Below, in pieces: positions 15,241 to 22,967 of a stretch of 32,027 bases of DNA. Numbering within the stretch: the first letter of the stretch is position 1; each line of letters opens with the position of its first letter. The notes under the pieces are model-generated. The model was not told where the DNA came from. It did no database searches and saw nothing but the letters and a program-made list of their open reading frames with translations. Source of the stretch: a bacterium (GTDB lineage Bacteria; UBA9089; CG2-30-40-21; SBAY01); contig JASEHU010000001.1 in assembly GCA_030018635.1 (NCBI GenBank), positions 1 to 32,027 on the forward strand. Reading direction: 5' to 3'. The position numbers were made by a program, and so were the translations under genes.

Positions 15241-15861
15241 ATGAACAATAACCAAATCAATAAAATTACAGAAGATATTAATTTTATCAAAAGCATTTAT
15301 AAGAAATTAATAACAATGCTTCCTTCTTTCGATATTACTGATAAAGATATATTGCCTTACGGACTGAAACCGCATACGAGGTCCGTTAGTTGGCTTGTTG
15401 AACAGGTTATTACCCAACAAACGAAATTTAGAGCAAAACAACTGGGTCTTGATGATGTCAGTTTTGATATGCCTGATACATGTTTGCATGACTGTGAAAT
15501 TAAAATCGATGAAAAAATTTACTATATTAATGTAAAAATTCATAATGTTGCCATGAAAGAAAACAAAAATGACATAGCAGCAGTTGAAAAACTTTACATG
15601 CAATATGCTGCTAATTCCTCCTATGATTTAATTTATACTTGTTTTGGGATAGGTTTTAAGGATATAAATATTAAATTTGATCCTGATTATTTATGTTTAT
15701 TTTCTCCACAATTTTTGCCAATTTATGTGAATCCCAGAAATGATAAAATTCAAGCATATTATCATCATGACCCAGTATATAGAACAAGAGAAGAATTTTT
15801 AAAACTGCTTCGTGATAGTTCAAAAAGCATAATATTGAAACCACAAAAGGAGAAAGATTGA
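15241..15861 (+). CDS. probable type II restriction endonuclease, EcoRV-like fold
   Basis: A 206-residue protein paired with a DNA methyltransferase. It has the layout of a PD-(D/E)XK endonuclease: a helical segment after LPYGLKPHTRSVSWLVEQ, then PDTCLHD with D79, and YYINVKI with K99. The spacing and flanking pattern (YP.G...., PDxxL, xIxxK, late EEFL) recall EcoRV (D74, D90, K92), but the position equal to EcoRV D90 is N97 here. That is my by-eye alignment, not a computed one. The gene overlaps the start of the methyltransferase, strengthening the assignment. Base composition is clearly more AT-rich than the surrounding fab genes, a sign of transfer. The recognition sequence is unknown. The ribosome binding site is weak. 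Confidence 0.65.
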   Translation: MNNNQINKITEDINFIKSIYKKLITMLPSFDITDKDILPYGLKPHTRSVSWLVEQVITQQTKFRAKQLGLDDVSFDMPDTCLHDCEIKIDEKIYYINVKIHNVAMKENKNDIAAVEKLYMQYAANSSYDLIYTCFGIGFKDINIKFDPDYLCLFSPQFLPIYVNPRNDKIQAYYHHDPVYRTREEFLKLLRDSSKSIILKPQKEKD

Positions 15862-16727
15862 ATATGGAAGAGATTTTAAATAAAATCTTTAATGAGGATG
15901 TGCTGAAGGGAATATCTAAAATTCCTGATAATTTTGTGGATTTAGTTGTGGCTGACCCTCCATATTGTTTAGGAAAGGATTACGGAAATAATTCTGATAA
16001 ATTAAAACCAGAGGATTATATAAAATGGAGTAAAAAATGGATAGATGCAGTAATTCCAAAAATAAAAAATACTGGTAGTTTTTATATATTTTTAACATGG
16101 CAACATAGTCCAGAGATTTTTAGTTATATAAAAACAAAACTTATTATGATAAATGAAATTATATGGGATAGAAAAGTACCGAGTATGGGTGGAAGCACCA
16201 GAAAATTTTCCTCTGTTCATGATAATATTGGATTTTTTGTAAAAACAAAGGATTATTATTTTGATATTGACGCAGTAAGAATTCCTTATGATGCAGAAAC
16301 TAAAAAAGCAAGGACTCGTTCAATTTTTGTGGGTAAAAAATGGCTTGAAATTGGATACAACCCAAAAGATTTATGGAGTGTAACAAGGATTCACGCAGAA
16401 GATCCAGAAAGAGAAACCCACCCCACGCAAAAGCCACTGGAGATTGTAGAAAGAATTATTAACGCAAGTTGTCCAGAACAAGGAGTTGTTGTCGATCCAT
16501 TTATGGGTAGTGGAACAACAGCAATTGCTTGCATTAAACTCAAAAGAAATTACATTGGTTTTGAAATAAATTCTAATTACTGTGAAATGATAGAAGAAAG
16601 AATTAATAAAGCAACAAACCCACTCTTTCTTTTTATCATACCAGAAAGAAATAATGGTGGAAATGAACAACAGGATTTGTTTGATTATGAAGAACTTGTA
16701 ACAAAATATTTAAGTGAGGTGAAATAA
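15858..16727 (+). CDS. type II DNA methyltransferase, beta class, probably N6-adenine
   Basis: A 289-residue methyltransferase (287 from the internal ATG). The catalytic motif DPPY (33-36) lies near the N-terminus and the SAM-binding DPFMGSGTT (213-221) near the C-terminus, with THPTQKP in front of it: the permuted beta-class order. DPPY favours N6-adenine as target, although N4-cytosine enzymes cannot be excluded. The central part (about 100-180) would be the target-recognition region. Two starts are possible, TTG at 15858 (overlapping the endonuclease stop TGA) or ATG at 15864; both follow AAGGAG (15847-15852), and I prefer the ATG. It protects host DNA against the adjacent endonuclease. 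AT-rich like its partner. It ends one base before fabG, inside the fab operon. Confidence 0.9.
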   Translation: MNMEEILNKIFNEDVLKGISKIPDNFVDLVVADPPYCLGKDYGNNSDKLKPEDYIKWSKKWIDAVIPKIKNTGSFYIFLTWQHSPEIFSYIKTKLIMINEIIWDRKVPSMGGSTRKFSSVHDNIGFFVKTKDYYFDIDAVRIPYDAETKKARTRSIFVGKKWLEIGYNPKDLWSVTRIHAEDPERETHPTQKPLEIVERIINASCPEQGVVVDPFMGSGTTAIACIKLKRNYIGFEINSNYCEMIEERINKATNPLFLFIIPERNNGGNEQQDLFDYEELVTKYLSEVK

Positions 16728-16728
16728 A

Positions 16729-17481
16729 ATGTGTGAACGAATATTGGTAAATCAGGTGGCTATTGTTACCGGCGGGGCAAGAGGAATTGGCCGGGCAATT
16801 TGTGAGGCACTGGCAGAAGAAGGTGCAAATATTGTGGTTGTGGATATAAATCTTGACCAGGCAAATGAAACAGACCAGGCGTTAACGAAACAATTCGATG
16901 TCCAGACACTAAGTCTGCAGGTAAATGTAGCCGATATTTCACAAGTTGAAAAAATGGTAAAAAATGTTCTTGACAAATTTGGCAAGATTAATATACTTAT
17001 TAATAATGCGGGGATAACAAGAGATACCTTTCTTATTCGCATGAGTCCTGAAGATTTTAAGGCGGTATTGGATGTCAACCTCACCGGGACATTCAATTGC
17101 ACCAAAGAAATAGCCAAAATAATGGTTAAACAACGAACGGGCAAGATAGTTAATATTTCATCGACTGTGGGTATTCAAGGGAATATAGGACAGGTTAATT
17201 ATTCGGCATCAAAGGCCGGGGTTATTGGTCTAACTAAATCAGCCGCGAGGGAATTGGCTAAAAGAGGGATAAATGTAAATGCTGTTGCCCCGGGATTCAT
17301 AGAAACCGAGATGACGGCAAAATTAGCCGATGAAATCAAAAAGGAATATTTAGAAAAAATACCGCTTGAGCGATATGGTAAGCCACAAGATATTGCCCAG
17401 GCAGTTAAATTTTTGGTTTCCCCAGATGCAAATTATATCACCGGTCAGGTGATTGTCGTTGATGGTGGAATGGCAATGTAA
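16729..17481 (+). CDS. fabG: 3-oxoacyl-ACP reductase
   Basis: A 250-residue short-chain dehydrogenase, the NADPH-dependent first reductive step of fatty-acid elongation. Cofactor motif TGGARGIG (14-21), NNAG (92-95), N117, and catalytic S145, Y158 and K162 (NYSASKAG) are all present. C-terminal GQVIVVDGGMAM is the standard FabG ending. The ATG follows AAGTGAGGTG, which lies in the end of the methyltransferase gene, so the reductase is now coupled to the restriction-modification cassette. The length is typical. Confidence 0.96.
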   Translation: MCERILVNQVAIVTGGARGIGRAICEALAEEGANIVVVDINLDQANETDQALTKQFDVQTLSLQVNVADISQVEKMVKNVLDKFGKINILINNAGITRDTFLIRMSPEDFKAVLDVNLTGTFNCTKEIAKIMVKQRTGKIVNISSTVGIQGNIGQVNYSASKAGVIGLTKSAARELAKRGINVNAVAPGFIETEMTAKLADEIKKEYLEKIPLERYGKPQDIAQAVKFLVSPDANYITGQVIVVDGGMAM

Positions 17482-17486
17482 AGAAG

Positions 17487-17655
17487 AAATTTTGGAATGG
17501 TTCACTTTAATTTGAAAGATTGCGGTTAAAAGATGGAGTTGGAAATTAGAAATTAGAAATTAGGTTTACAAGTCTCTCCCCAATTTCTAATTTCCAATTT
17601 CCAATTTCTAAAAGAAATCATAGTAAAAACGATAAAATGAACCGTCCCGAAATTT
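17487..17655. mobile_element. MITE-like element, family B (GGTTCACTTTA ends)
   Basis: The left end 17487-17509 (AAATTTTGGAATGGTTCACT and TTA) and the reverse complement of the right end 17633-17655 agree at 19 of 23 bases. The centre is a palindrome of GAAATTA-type heptamers (left arm 17539-17564, right arm about 17577-17612). The 40-base block 17499-17538 recurs twice more in the window (21904-21943 and 24840-24879, both inverted). No target duplication is obvious. It fills most of the 221-base gap between fabG and acpP. Confidence 0.65.
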
Positions 17656-17702
17656 TAAGGATAGGAAGAGTAGAGTAAAAATCAAGGAGGTGAAGAAAAA
17701 AA

Positions 17703-17939
17703 ATGGCAGAATCAGTATTTGAGAGAGTACAGAAGATTATTATAGATCAACTGGGAGTGAACGAGGGCCAGGTAGTCGCTGAGGCATCATTTGTTGATGA
17801 TTTGGGGGCAGATTCCCTGGATACCGTGGAGTTGGTTATGTCTTTTGAGGAGGAATTCGGGATAGAAATCCCAGATGAGGATGCAGAAAAGATACGCACT
17901 ATCGATAATGCTGTAACCTATATTGAGGAGCATAGTTAA
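17703..17939 (+). CDS. acpP: acyl carrier protein
   Basis: A 78-residue acidic four-helix acyl carrier protein. The phosphopantetheine attachment serine is S38 in GADSLDTVELVM. It carries growing acyl chains between the Fab enzymes encoded around it. A strong ribosome binding site (AAGGAGGTGA) precedes the ATG. Its stop overlaps the fabF start by one base (TAATG). Confidence 0.98.
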   Translation: MAESVFERVQKIIIDQLGVNEGQVVAEASFVDDLGADSLDTVELVMSFEEEFGIEIPDEDAEKIRTIDNAVTYIEEHS

Positions 17940-19210
17940 TGAAGAGGCTTGCCTCGTTGTTGAATATTAAAAATCGGGTAGTAGTTACAGGGATGGGGGT
18001 AGTTACGCCTATTGGAGTTGGCAAAGAGAAATTCTGGGAAGGTTTGGTCCGTGGCGAAAATGGTATTGGACCGATAACTTTATTTCCGGTAGATGATTAT
18101 GATTGCCGGATTGCAGGTGAGGTCAAGGATTTTGACCCCAGCCTCTACATGGATAAAAAAGAGGTGCGGCGTAGCGATAGATTTTGTCACCTGGCTATTG
18201 CCGCCGCTAAATTAGCTGTTGAAGATGCTAAGATTGACTTGCCTGGTAATGAAAACCCTGGCAATATAGGTGTTTATATCGGCTCAGGTATTGGTGGATT
18301 ATCAACAATCGAGCGTGAATATAAGGTTTTATTAGAAAAGGGACCAGGCAGGGTAAGCCCATTTGTTATCCCAAGTCTAATTATCGATATTGCCTCAGGA
18401 ATGGTTGCCATTCAATATGGTGCCAAAGGACCTAATTCTGCAGTCGTAACTGCTTGTGCCACCGGTGCTAATGCTATTGGTGATGCCTTTAGAATTATAG
18501 AAAGAGGCGAGGCAGAGGTGATGATAACTGGTGGGACAGAGGCCGCTATTACCCAGTTAGGTTTATCAGGTTTCTCAAATATGAAGGCACTTTCTACACG
18601 AAATGATGACCCCAAACATGCCTCCAGGCCATTTGATAAACTCCGTGATGGATTTATTATGGCTGAAGGGGCGGGGATAATTATCTTAGAATCACTTCCG
18701 CATGCTCAAGCAAGAAAAGCCCATATTTATGCCGAAATTGTTGGTTATGGGTTGTCCGGCGATGCCTACCATATTACTGCCCCTGCCCCTAATGGAGAAG
18801 GGGCAAGTCGGGCCATGCAGCGGGCATTACAAGGTGCTGGATTATCCCCAAAACAAATCGATTACATCAATGCCCATGGAACCTCTACTCAACTGAATGA
18901 TAAATGTGAAACTCAAGCCATTAAAACTGTTTTTGGTGAATATGCCTATTCTATTCCTATCAGCTCGACTAAGTCTATGACAGGACATATGTTGGGTGCG
19001 GCCGGTGCCGTAGAATTTATCGTCTGTTGCCTAACTATTGAAAAAGGAGTTGTTCATCCTACGATAAATTATGAATATGAAGACCCTGAGTGTGATTTAG
19101 ATTATGTGCCAAATCAGGCCAGAAGTCATGAGGTTAAAATTGCCTTATCTAATTCGCTGGGCTTTGGGGGACATAATGTCAGTTTGATAGTTAAAAAGTA
19201 TGAAGATTAA
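17939..19210 (+). CDS. fabF: beta-ketoacyl-ACP synthase II
   Basis: A 423-residue condensing enzyme that elongates acyl-ACP. Catalytic residues are C173 (TACATGANAI), H313 (NAHGTSTQLND), K345 and H350 (STKSMTGHMLGAAG). The start is the ATG overlapping the acpP stop, which adds a short N-terminal extension (MKRLASLLNI) before the conserved NRVVVTGMGVVTPIG; an internal start cannot be excluded, but no better ATG with a ribosome binding site is seen. The acpP-fabF-rnc order is standard. Confidence 0.97.
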   Translation: MKRLASLLNIKNRVVVTGMGVVTPIGVGKEKFWEGLVRGENGIGPITLFPVDDYDCRIAGEVKDFDPSLYMDKKEVRRSDRFCHLAIAAAKLAVEDAKIDLPGNENPGNIGVYIGSGIGGLSTIEREYKVLLEKGPGRVSPFVIPSLIIDIASGMVAIQYGAKGPNSAVVTACATGANAIGDAFRIIERGEAEVMITGGTEAAITQLGLSGFSNMKALSTRNDDPKHASRPFDKLRDGFIMAEGAGIIILESLPHAQARKAHIYAEIVGYGLSGDAYHITAPAPNGEGASRAMQRALQGAGLSPKQIDYINAHGTSTQLNDKCETQAIKTVFGEYAYSIPISSTKSMTGHMLGAAGAVEFIVCCLTIEKGVVHPTINYEYEDPECDLDYVPNQARSHEVKIALSNSLGFGGHNVSLIVKKYED

Positions 19211-19212
19211 TT

Positions 19213-19300
19213 AAAAGTTAAAAGTTAAAAGTTAAAAGTTGAGGAAAGAGGAAAGAATTTATGATTTTCAATTCCTATATTTTTTCCTTTCTTAACTTTT
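19213..19300. repeat. AAAAGTT heptamer palindrome between fabF and rnc
   Basis: Four exact tandem AAAAGTT units (19213-19240) begin three bases after the fabF stop. The complementary arm is short (AACTTTTAATT, 19294-19304). The 115-base gap holds nothing else besides the rnc ribosome binding site (AAGGAG). Confidence 0.75.
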
Positions 19301-19325
19301 AATTATACAAGGAGTATAAAGATTA

Positions 19326-20060
19326 ATGAATGAGACTCGAATTCAACAACTTAACGAAATGCAATCTGCCCTTAGTCTGGAATTTAAAAACATTGATTTG
19401 TTAAATCAGTCCTTGACCCATACATCTTATGCCTACGAATTAAGTAGTGACCGTAATAATGGCGGTATATTGCAGAATGAAAGAATGGAATTTCTTGGCG
19501 ATGTAGTTTTAGGTCTTATCGTCAGTGAGTATATTTACCAGAAATATCCTGATTATATGGAAGGGGATTTAGCTAAGATTCGGGCTAAGGTAGTTAGCCG
19601 ACCGATATTGGCCAAGCGGGCTAAACATTTAGAACTGGGTAAGTATCTACTTCTGGGTAAAGGCGAAGAGATAACAGAAGGAAGACACAGGCATTCTATT
19701 TTAGCCGATACTATGGAAGCCCTAATTGGTGCAATTTATTTAGATTCCGGCTTAGAAAAATCCCGCTATTTTATTTTAGCCCAATTTGAAGAAGAAATCG
19801 AAAAAATCACTGATAATGTTCATGTGCAGGATTATAAAACCGATTTTCAGGAATGGACCCAAAAGAAATTTAAAACCCTTCCTTTTTATAAGGTGATTAA
19901 TAGAGAGGGGCCTGACCATGAGCGAATTTTCGAGATAGCAGTTATGGTCAAAGGGGAAACATATGGCATAGGAAAGGGCGGAAGTAAAAAGGAGGCAGAA
20001 CAAAGAGCGGCTTACTTCGCCTTGCAACATGCAAAGGAAAGAGTGAAGAGTGAAAAGTGA
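19326..20060 (+). CDS. rnc: ribonuclease III
   Basis: A 244-residue RNase III that cleaves double-stranded RNA, including rRNA precursors. The signature NERMEFLGDVVLG contains E55 and D59; D128 and E131 lie in LADTMEALIGAIYLD; these are the metal ligands. A C-terminal double-stranded RNA-binding domain (about 168-238) includes GIGKGGSKKEAEQRAA. The last residues (ERVKSEK) and the stop codon TGA (20058-20060) are coded by AGAGTGA-type heptamers that continue beyond the gene, so the natural end appears to have been overwritten. Otherwise complete; last gene of the fab operon order. Confidence 0.96.
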   Translation: MNETRIQQLNEMQSALSLEFKNIDLLNQSLTHTSYAYELSSDRNNGGILQNERMEFLGDVVLGLIVSEYIYQKYPDYMEGDLAKIRAKVVSRPILAKRAKHLELGKYLLLGKGEEITEGRHRHSILADTMEALIGAIYLDSGLEKSRYFILAQFEEEIEKITDNVHVQDYKTDFQEWTQKKFKTLPFYKVINREGPDHERIFEIAVMVKGETYGIGKGGSKKEAEQRAAYFALQHAKERVKSEK

Positions 20061-20125
20061 AGAGTGAAGAGTGAAAAACTAAAAACTAATAATTTTCCAC
20101 TATTCACTATTCACTATTCACTTTT
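20040..20125. repeat. AGAGTGA/CACTATT heptamer palindrome, overlapping the rnc end
   Basis: Left arm: AGAGTGA, AGAGTGA, AAAGTGA, AGAGTGA, AGAGTGA at 20040-20074. Right arm: three CACTATT and one CACTTTT at 20098-20125. The left arm begins inside rnc and supplies its stop codon. Confidence 0.85.
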
Positions 20126-20142
20126 AAAAGGGGGAGACTAAA

Positions 20143-21297
20143 ATGAATTATTTTTTGACGGAAGAACAAGTTATGATTCGGGATTTAGCCCGACAGATAG
20201 CTGATGAAGTGATTAGACCCACAGCAGCCAAATTGGATGAGGAGGAAAAATTCCCATACGAAATAATGAAGACATTGGCCAATGCCGATTTGTTTGGTGT
20301 CTATATTCCGGAGGAATATGGTGGGCTGGGATTTGGCTGTTTTGAGTTATGCCTGGCGGTAGAGGAATTGAGTAAGGCGTGTGGTGGTGTAACAACTACT
20401 TATGCCGCCTCGGCCCTGGGGACATTTCCCATACTTTTATTTGGTAACGAGGCACAAAAGCAGAAATACCTGCCTGATGTAGCCAGGGGAACAAAATTAG
20501 CCGCCTTTGGACTAACCGAGGCTGATGCCGGCAGTGATGCCTCCGGCATACAAACTACCGCAGTTTCAGACGGTGATTACTACATCCTTAACGGCACAAA
20601 ACAATGGATTACCAATGGTGGTGAGGCGGAAATCTATGTGATTATTGCTATGACGGATAAAAACAAAGGGTCACGAGGGGCATCGGCAATTATTGTGGAA
20701 AAAGGAACACCTGGCTTTACCTTTGGTAAAAAAGAAAAAAAAATGGGTATCCGCTGTTCGGCTACGACGGAGTTAATCTTCCAGGATTGCCGGGTGCCGA
20801 AAGAAAATTTGTTAGCCAGAGAGGGATTTGGATTTATCGTTACCATGAAAACCCTTGACCGTGCCAGACCGGGCGTAGCCGCTCAATCCGTAGGTATTGC
20901 TCAAGGGTCATTGGATTTAGCGGTTAAATATGCGAAAGAGCGGGTTCAATTCGGCAAACCAATATCCTCATTTCAGGGGATACAATTTATGTTAGCCGAT
21001 TGCGCTACTCAAATAGAGGCGGCCAGGGCACTTACTTATTCTGTGGCTAGAATGATTGATGCCGGAGAAAAGGATATTTCAAAGGAGTCTGCGATGAGTA
21101 AACTTTTTGCCTCAGATGTGGCTATGAAGGTAACAACCGATGTTGTCCAGATATTTGGTGGTTATGGCTATATGCGGGAATACCCGGTTGAGAAGATGAT
21201 GCGTGATGCCAAAATCACACAAATCTATGAAGGAACTAACCAAATTCAACGCCATGTAATTGCCCTTGGATTAATCAAAGAATCCGGCTCTAATTAA
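20143..21297 (+). CDS. acyl-CoA dehydrogenase
   Basis: A 384-residue flavoprotein of the acyl-CoA dehydrogenase family, which introduces the alpha-beta double bond in acyl-CoA and passes electrons to electron-transfer flavoprotein. Signatures: FGLTEADAGSDAS (about 122-134), QWITNGG, the FAD-contact QIFGGYGYMREYPVEKMMRD, and the catalytic base E363 in IYEGTNQIQR, the position of short/medium-chain and butyryl-CoA enzymes. The length is typical. The start follows AAAAGGGGGAGACTAAA. It lies directly after the fatty-acid synthesis genes on the same strand, which is unusual for a beta-oxidation enzyme. No ETF genes are nearby, so the chain-length specificity is open. Confidence 0.93.
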   Translation: MNYFLTEEQVMIRDLARQIADEVIRPTAAKLDEEEKFPYEIMKTLANADLFGVYIPEEYGGLGFGCFELCLAVEELSKACGGVTTTYAASALGTFPILLFGNEAQKQKYLPDVARGTKLAAFGLTEADAGSDASGIQTTAVSDGDYYILNGTKQWITNGGEAEIYVIIAMTDKNKGSRGASAIIVEKGTPGFTFGKKEKKMGIRCSATTELIFQDCRVPKENLLAREGFGFIVTMKTLDRARPGVAAQSVGIAQGSLDLAVKYAKERVQFGKPISSFQGIQFMLADCATQIEAARALTYSVARMIDAGEKDISKESAMSKLFASDVAMKVTTDVVQIFGGYGYMREYPVEKMMRDAKITQIYEGTNQIQRHVIALGLIKESGSN

Positions 21298-21346
21298 AAG
21301 TTTTCTCAAATATAGGTCCTATAAGACTTATTATTTCAAAGGGGTG

Positions 21347-21784
21347 ATGAAAATGAAGGGTTTAAAGGTAAAGGATGTTATGACGCGCGGGGTGATTACC
21401 ATTCCACAAGATGCCTCAGTCAGAGAGGCAGTGGAAATATTGGCGGATAACGATGTTAGTGGCTTAGCTGTTACTTCTGACGAAGGAGAATTGATTGGAG
21501 TCCTGTCTGAAACCGATATGGCCAGGGTAGTGAGTGAAAATATGGAAAGTGAAGAGGATTTGGGTAAGATAAGGGTTAGCGAGGTAATGGCTGCCCCAGC
21601 TATCACGGTCAATAGAGAAGATGATTTGAGAGAGGCCTGCCGGATAATGTATAGAAATAATATCCACCGATTGATAGTCCAACAGGAGGTAAAAAGGGGT
21701 GAACAAACTAAGTATTTCCCCAGTGGGATACTTTCTATTTCTGATATAGTCAAGGTATTAGCAGGCAGGAAATTACATGGATAA
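21347..21784 (+). CDS. CBS-domain pair protein
   Basis: About 145 residues made almost entirely of two CBS domains: VKDVMTRGVITIPQDASVRE at the start and VSEVMAAPAITVNREDDLRE in the second half, each followed by a helix and the DVSGLAVT or NNIHRLIV strand. Such stand-alone pairs bind adenosyl ligands and regulate partners or act as energy sensors. Possible starts are GTG 21344, ATG 21347 and ATG 21353; the Shine-Dalgarno AAAGGGGTG fits the last one best by spacing. It is 50 bases downstream of the acyl-CoA dehydrogenase and may be co-transcribed. The partner protein is unknown. Confidence 0.88.
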   Translation: MKMKGLKVKDVMTRGVITIPQDASVREAVEILADNDVSGLAVTSDEGELIGVLSETDMARVVSENMESEEDLGKIRVSEVMAAPAITVNREDDLREACRIMYRNNIHRLIVQQEVKRGEQTKYFPSGILSISDIVKVLAGRKLHG

Positions 21785-21903
21785 ATTTGAGGTTAAAGAA
21801 AAAAATGTCACAAGACTGATGATGTGCCTAATGTTTCGGCACACCATTTTGCTACTACCGAAATAGAAAGTAGTAACCCCAATCTTCCCTTTTAAATTCT
21901 ATC

Positions 21904-21943
21904 CTCCATCTTTTAACCGCAATCTTTCAAACTAAAGTGAACC
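21904..21943 (-). repeat. family B repeat end, copy 2
   Basis: This 40-base block is identical at 39 of 40 positions to the reverse complement of 17499-17538. It sits in the 260-base convergent gap between the CBS gene and the rseC-like gene, which contains no gene. No matching opposite end was found beside it. Confidence 0.8.
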
Positions 21944-22044
21944 ATCCCCAAAAGTCCAGATTAATAATGGTTATAGAATCCAAGTTCCAATAGGGACGAC
22001 ATATTTATAGCAAGAATAATCTTCCCCTATGCCGAACTAACCCT

Positions 22045-22464
22045 TTATTGAATCTCGACTATTCTTGAAATTAATTTTCTTTTTAACCGATTTTTGGACA
22101 AATAAACTAATAAATAGGTTATGCCGGCTAATATCAGCCCGGAGGCAATGCCTATTAACTCTCCTGCCTTCTGGGAAAATCCATACCTGTTTGCCCAATA
22201 AATACCGCCTCCTATCCCACAAACAAGGGCAATAGTAGGCATGACAAAAAAGAGAATAGACCCTGTTATTCTCATGTAGGCTAAGGTTTGGAGTCTTACC
22301 TTTTGCCCTACCGAAGCCCCGATAGAGTTATCTGCCTCTAACAGTATCTTTCCCTCCTGAGTATCACATTTGTGCGAACAGTGCTCACATCTTTGTTGTC
22401 CTGCCTCAATCTGAACAGTAGCTTTGTTTCCCGCTATTGTTAGAACAATTCCCTCCTCTTCCAT
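22045..22464 (-). CDS. rseC: RseC/MucC family (SoxR-reducing system) membrane protein
   Basis: A 139-residue protein of the RseC/MucC family. An N-terminal beta-rich part contains CEHCSHKC (C26, C29, C33), a candidate redox or iron-sulfur site. Two transmembrane helices follow at about 68-90 and 102-122, and the protein has a basic C-terminus. Family members act with the Rnf-type electron-transfer system to reduce SoxR, or modulate sigma-E signalling; neither partner is in this window. The ribosome binding site AAGGAG precedes the ATG at 22464. A single-gene unit by spacing. Family assignment is good; the role in this organism is inferred. Confidence 0.8.
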   Translation of the reverse strand: MEEEGIVLTIAGNKATVQIEAGQQRCEHCSHKCDTQEGKILLEADNSIGASVGQKVRLQTLAYMRITGSILFFVMPTIALVCGIGGGIYWANRYGFSQKAGELIGIASGLILAGITYLLVYLSKNRLKRKLISRIVEIQ

Positions 22465-22498
22465 ATTTTACTCCTTTGATTGCACAGGAAATTGTATT

Positions 22499-22583
22499 TA
22501 CCACGAAGGCACAAAGGCACGAAGAATTCTTTTGAATCTTCCATAAAATAATCTTTTCTTTGTGTCTTCGTGTCTTTGTGGTA
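22499..22583. repeat. CACGAAGG/CACAAAGG unit palindrome
   Basis: The left arm TACCACGAAGGCACAAAGGC (from 22499) and the reverse complement of the right arm (22557-22583, TACCACAAAGACACGAAGAC) match with few changes. It abuts the family C element that starts at 22584. It is part of the 503-base gap 22465-22967, which contains only repeats and no gene. Confidence 0.7.
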
Positions 22584-22675
22584 GTAACCGCTCAGTGAAC
22601 GGTGGAAAGATGAAGTTGAGAGGATGAGAAGGTAAGAGGATAAGATAATCTTTCCCCCGACAACTGAGCGATTAC
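22584..22675. mobile_element. MITE-like element, family C copy 1 (GTAACCGCTCA ends)
   Basis: The left end GTAACCGCTCAGTGA and the reverse complement of the right end (GTAATCGCTCAGTTG) form imperfect terminal inverted repeats. The 92-base element has no coding capacity. A second element with the same ends starts eight bases downstream of its right end. Confidence 0.55.
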
Positions 22676-22683
22676 CACATGTT

Positions 22684-22831
22684 GTAACCGCTCAATAATT
22701 GGTGTAAAAAGTTGAGATTAGGTGGAGATAAAGTTGAGATTAGGTGGAGATTGGTAAAAAAAACAATAAATCTCTACCTGATCTCCACCCATCTCTACCA
22801 ATCTCTACCCCACCGTTAACTGAGCAGTTAC
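22684..22831. mobile_element. MITE-like element, family C copy 2 (GTAACCGCTCA ends)
   Basis: The left end GTAACCGCTCA (22684-22694) and right end TGAGCAGTTAC (22821-22831) are inverted repeats with one mismatch. The interior has a directly repeated unit of about 21 bases (AAGTTGAGATTAGGTGGAGA) and its complement (CTCTACCTGATCTCCACC), giving a long palindrome. The interior differs from copy 1 although the ends agree. Confidence 0.6.
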
Positions 22832-22869
22832 AGGCAGCATGATTTTACCCACAAATTTTACACGCACCC

Positions 22870-22947
22870 TTGGAGTGCGAAGGCTTGCCTTCGCTTTCAG
22901 CTAACGCAGTAACAAGTAAGTACGTCTGCTTGCCTACCGCACTCCAA
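22870..22947. repeat. 78-bp inverted-repeat unit downstream of the barrel-like gene
   Basis: TTGGAGTGCG (22870-22879) and CGCACTCCAA (22938-22947) are perfect complements, and inside lies the strong hairpin GCGAAGGC-TT-GCCTTCGC (22877-22894). It begins 20 bases beyond the stop of the minus-strand barrel-like gene and could serve as its transcription end. It is GC-richer than its surroundings. Confidence 0.6.
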
Positions 22948-22967
22948 ATTGCAAAGAAAACTTTTGT

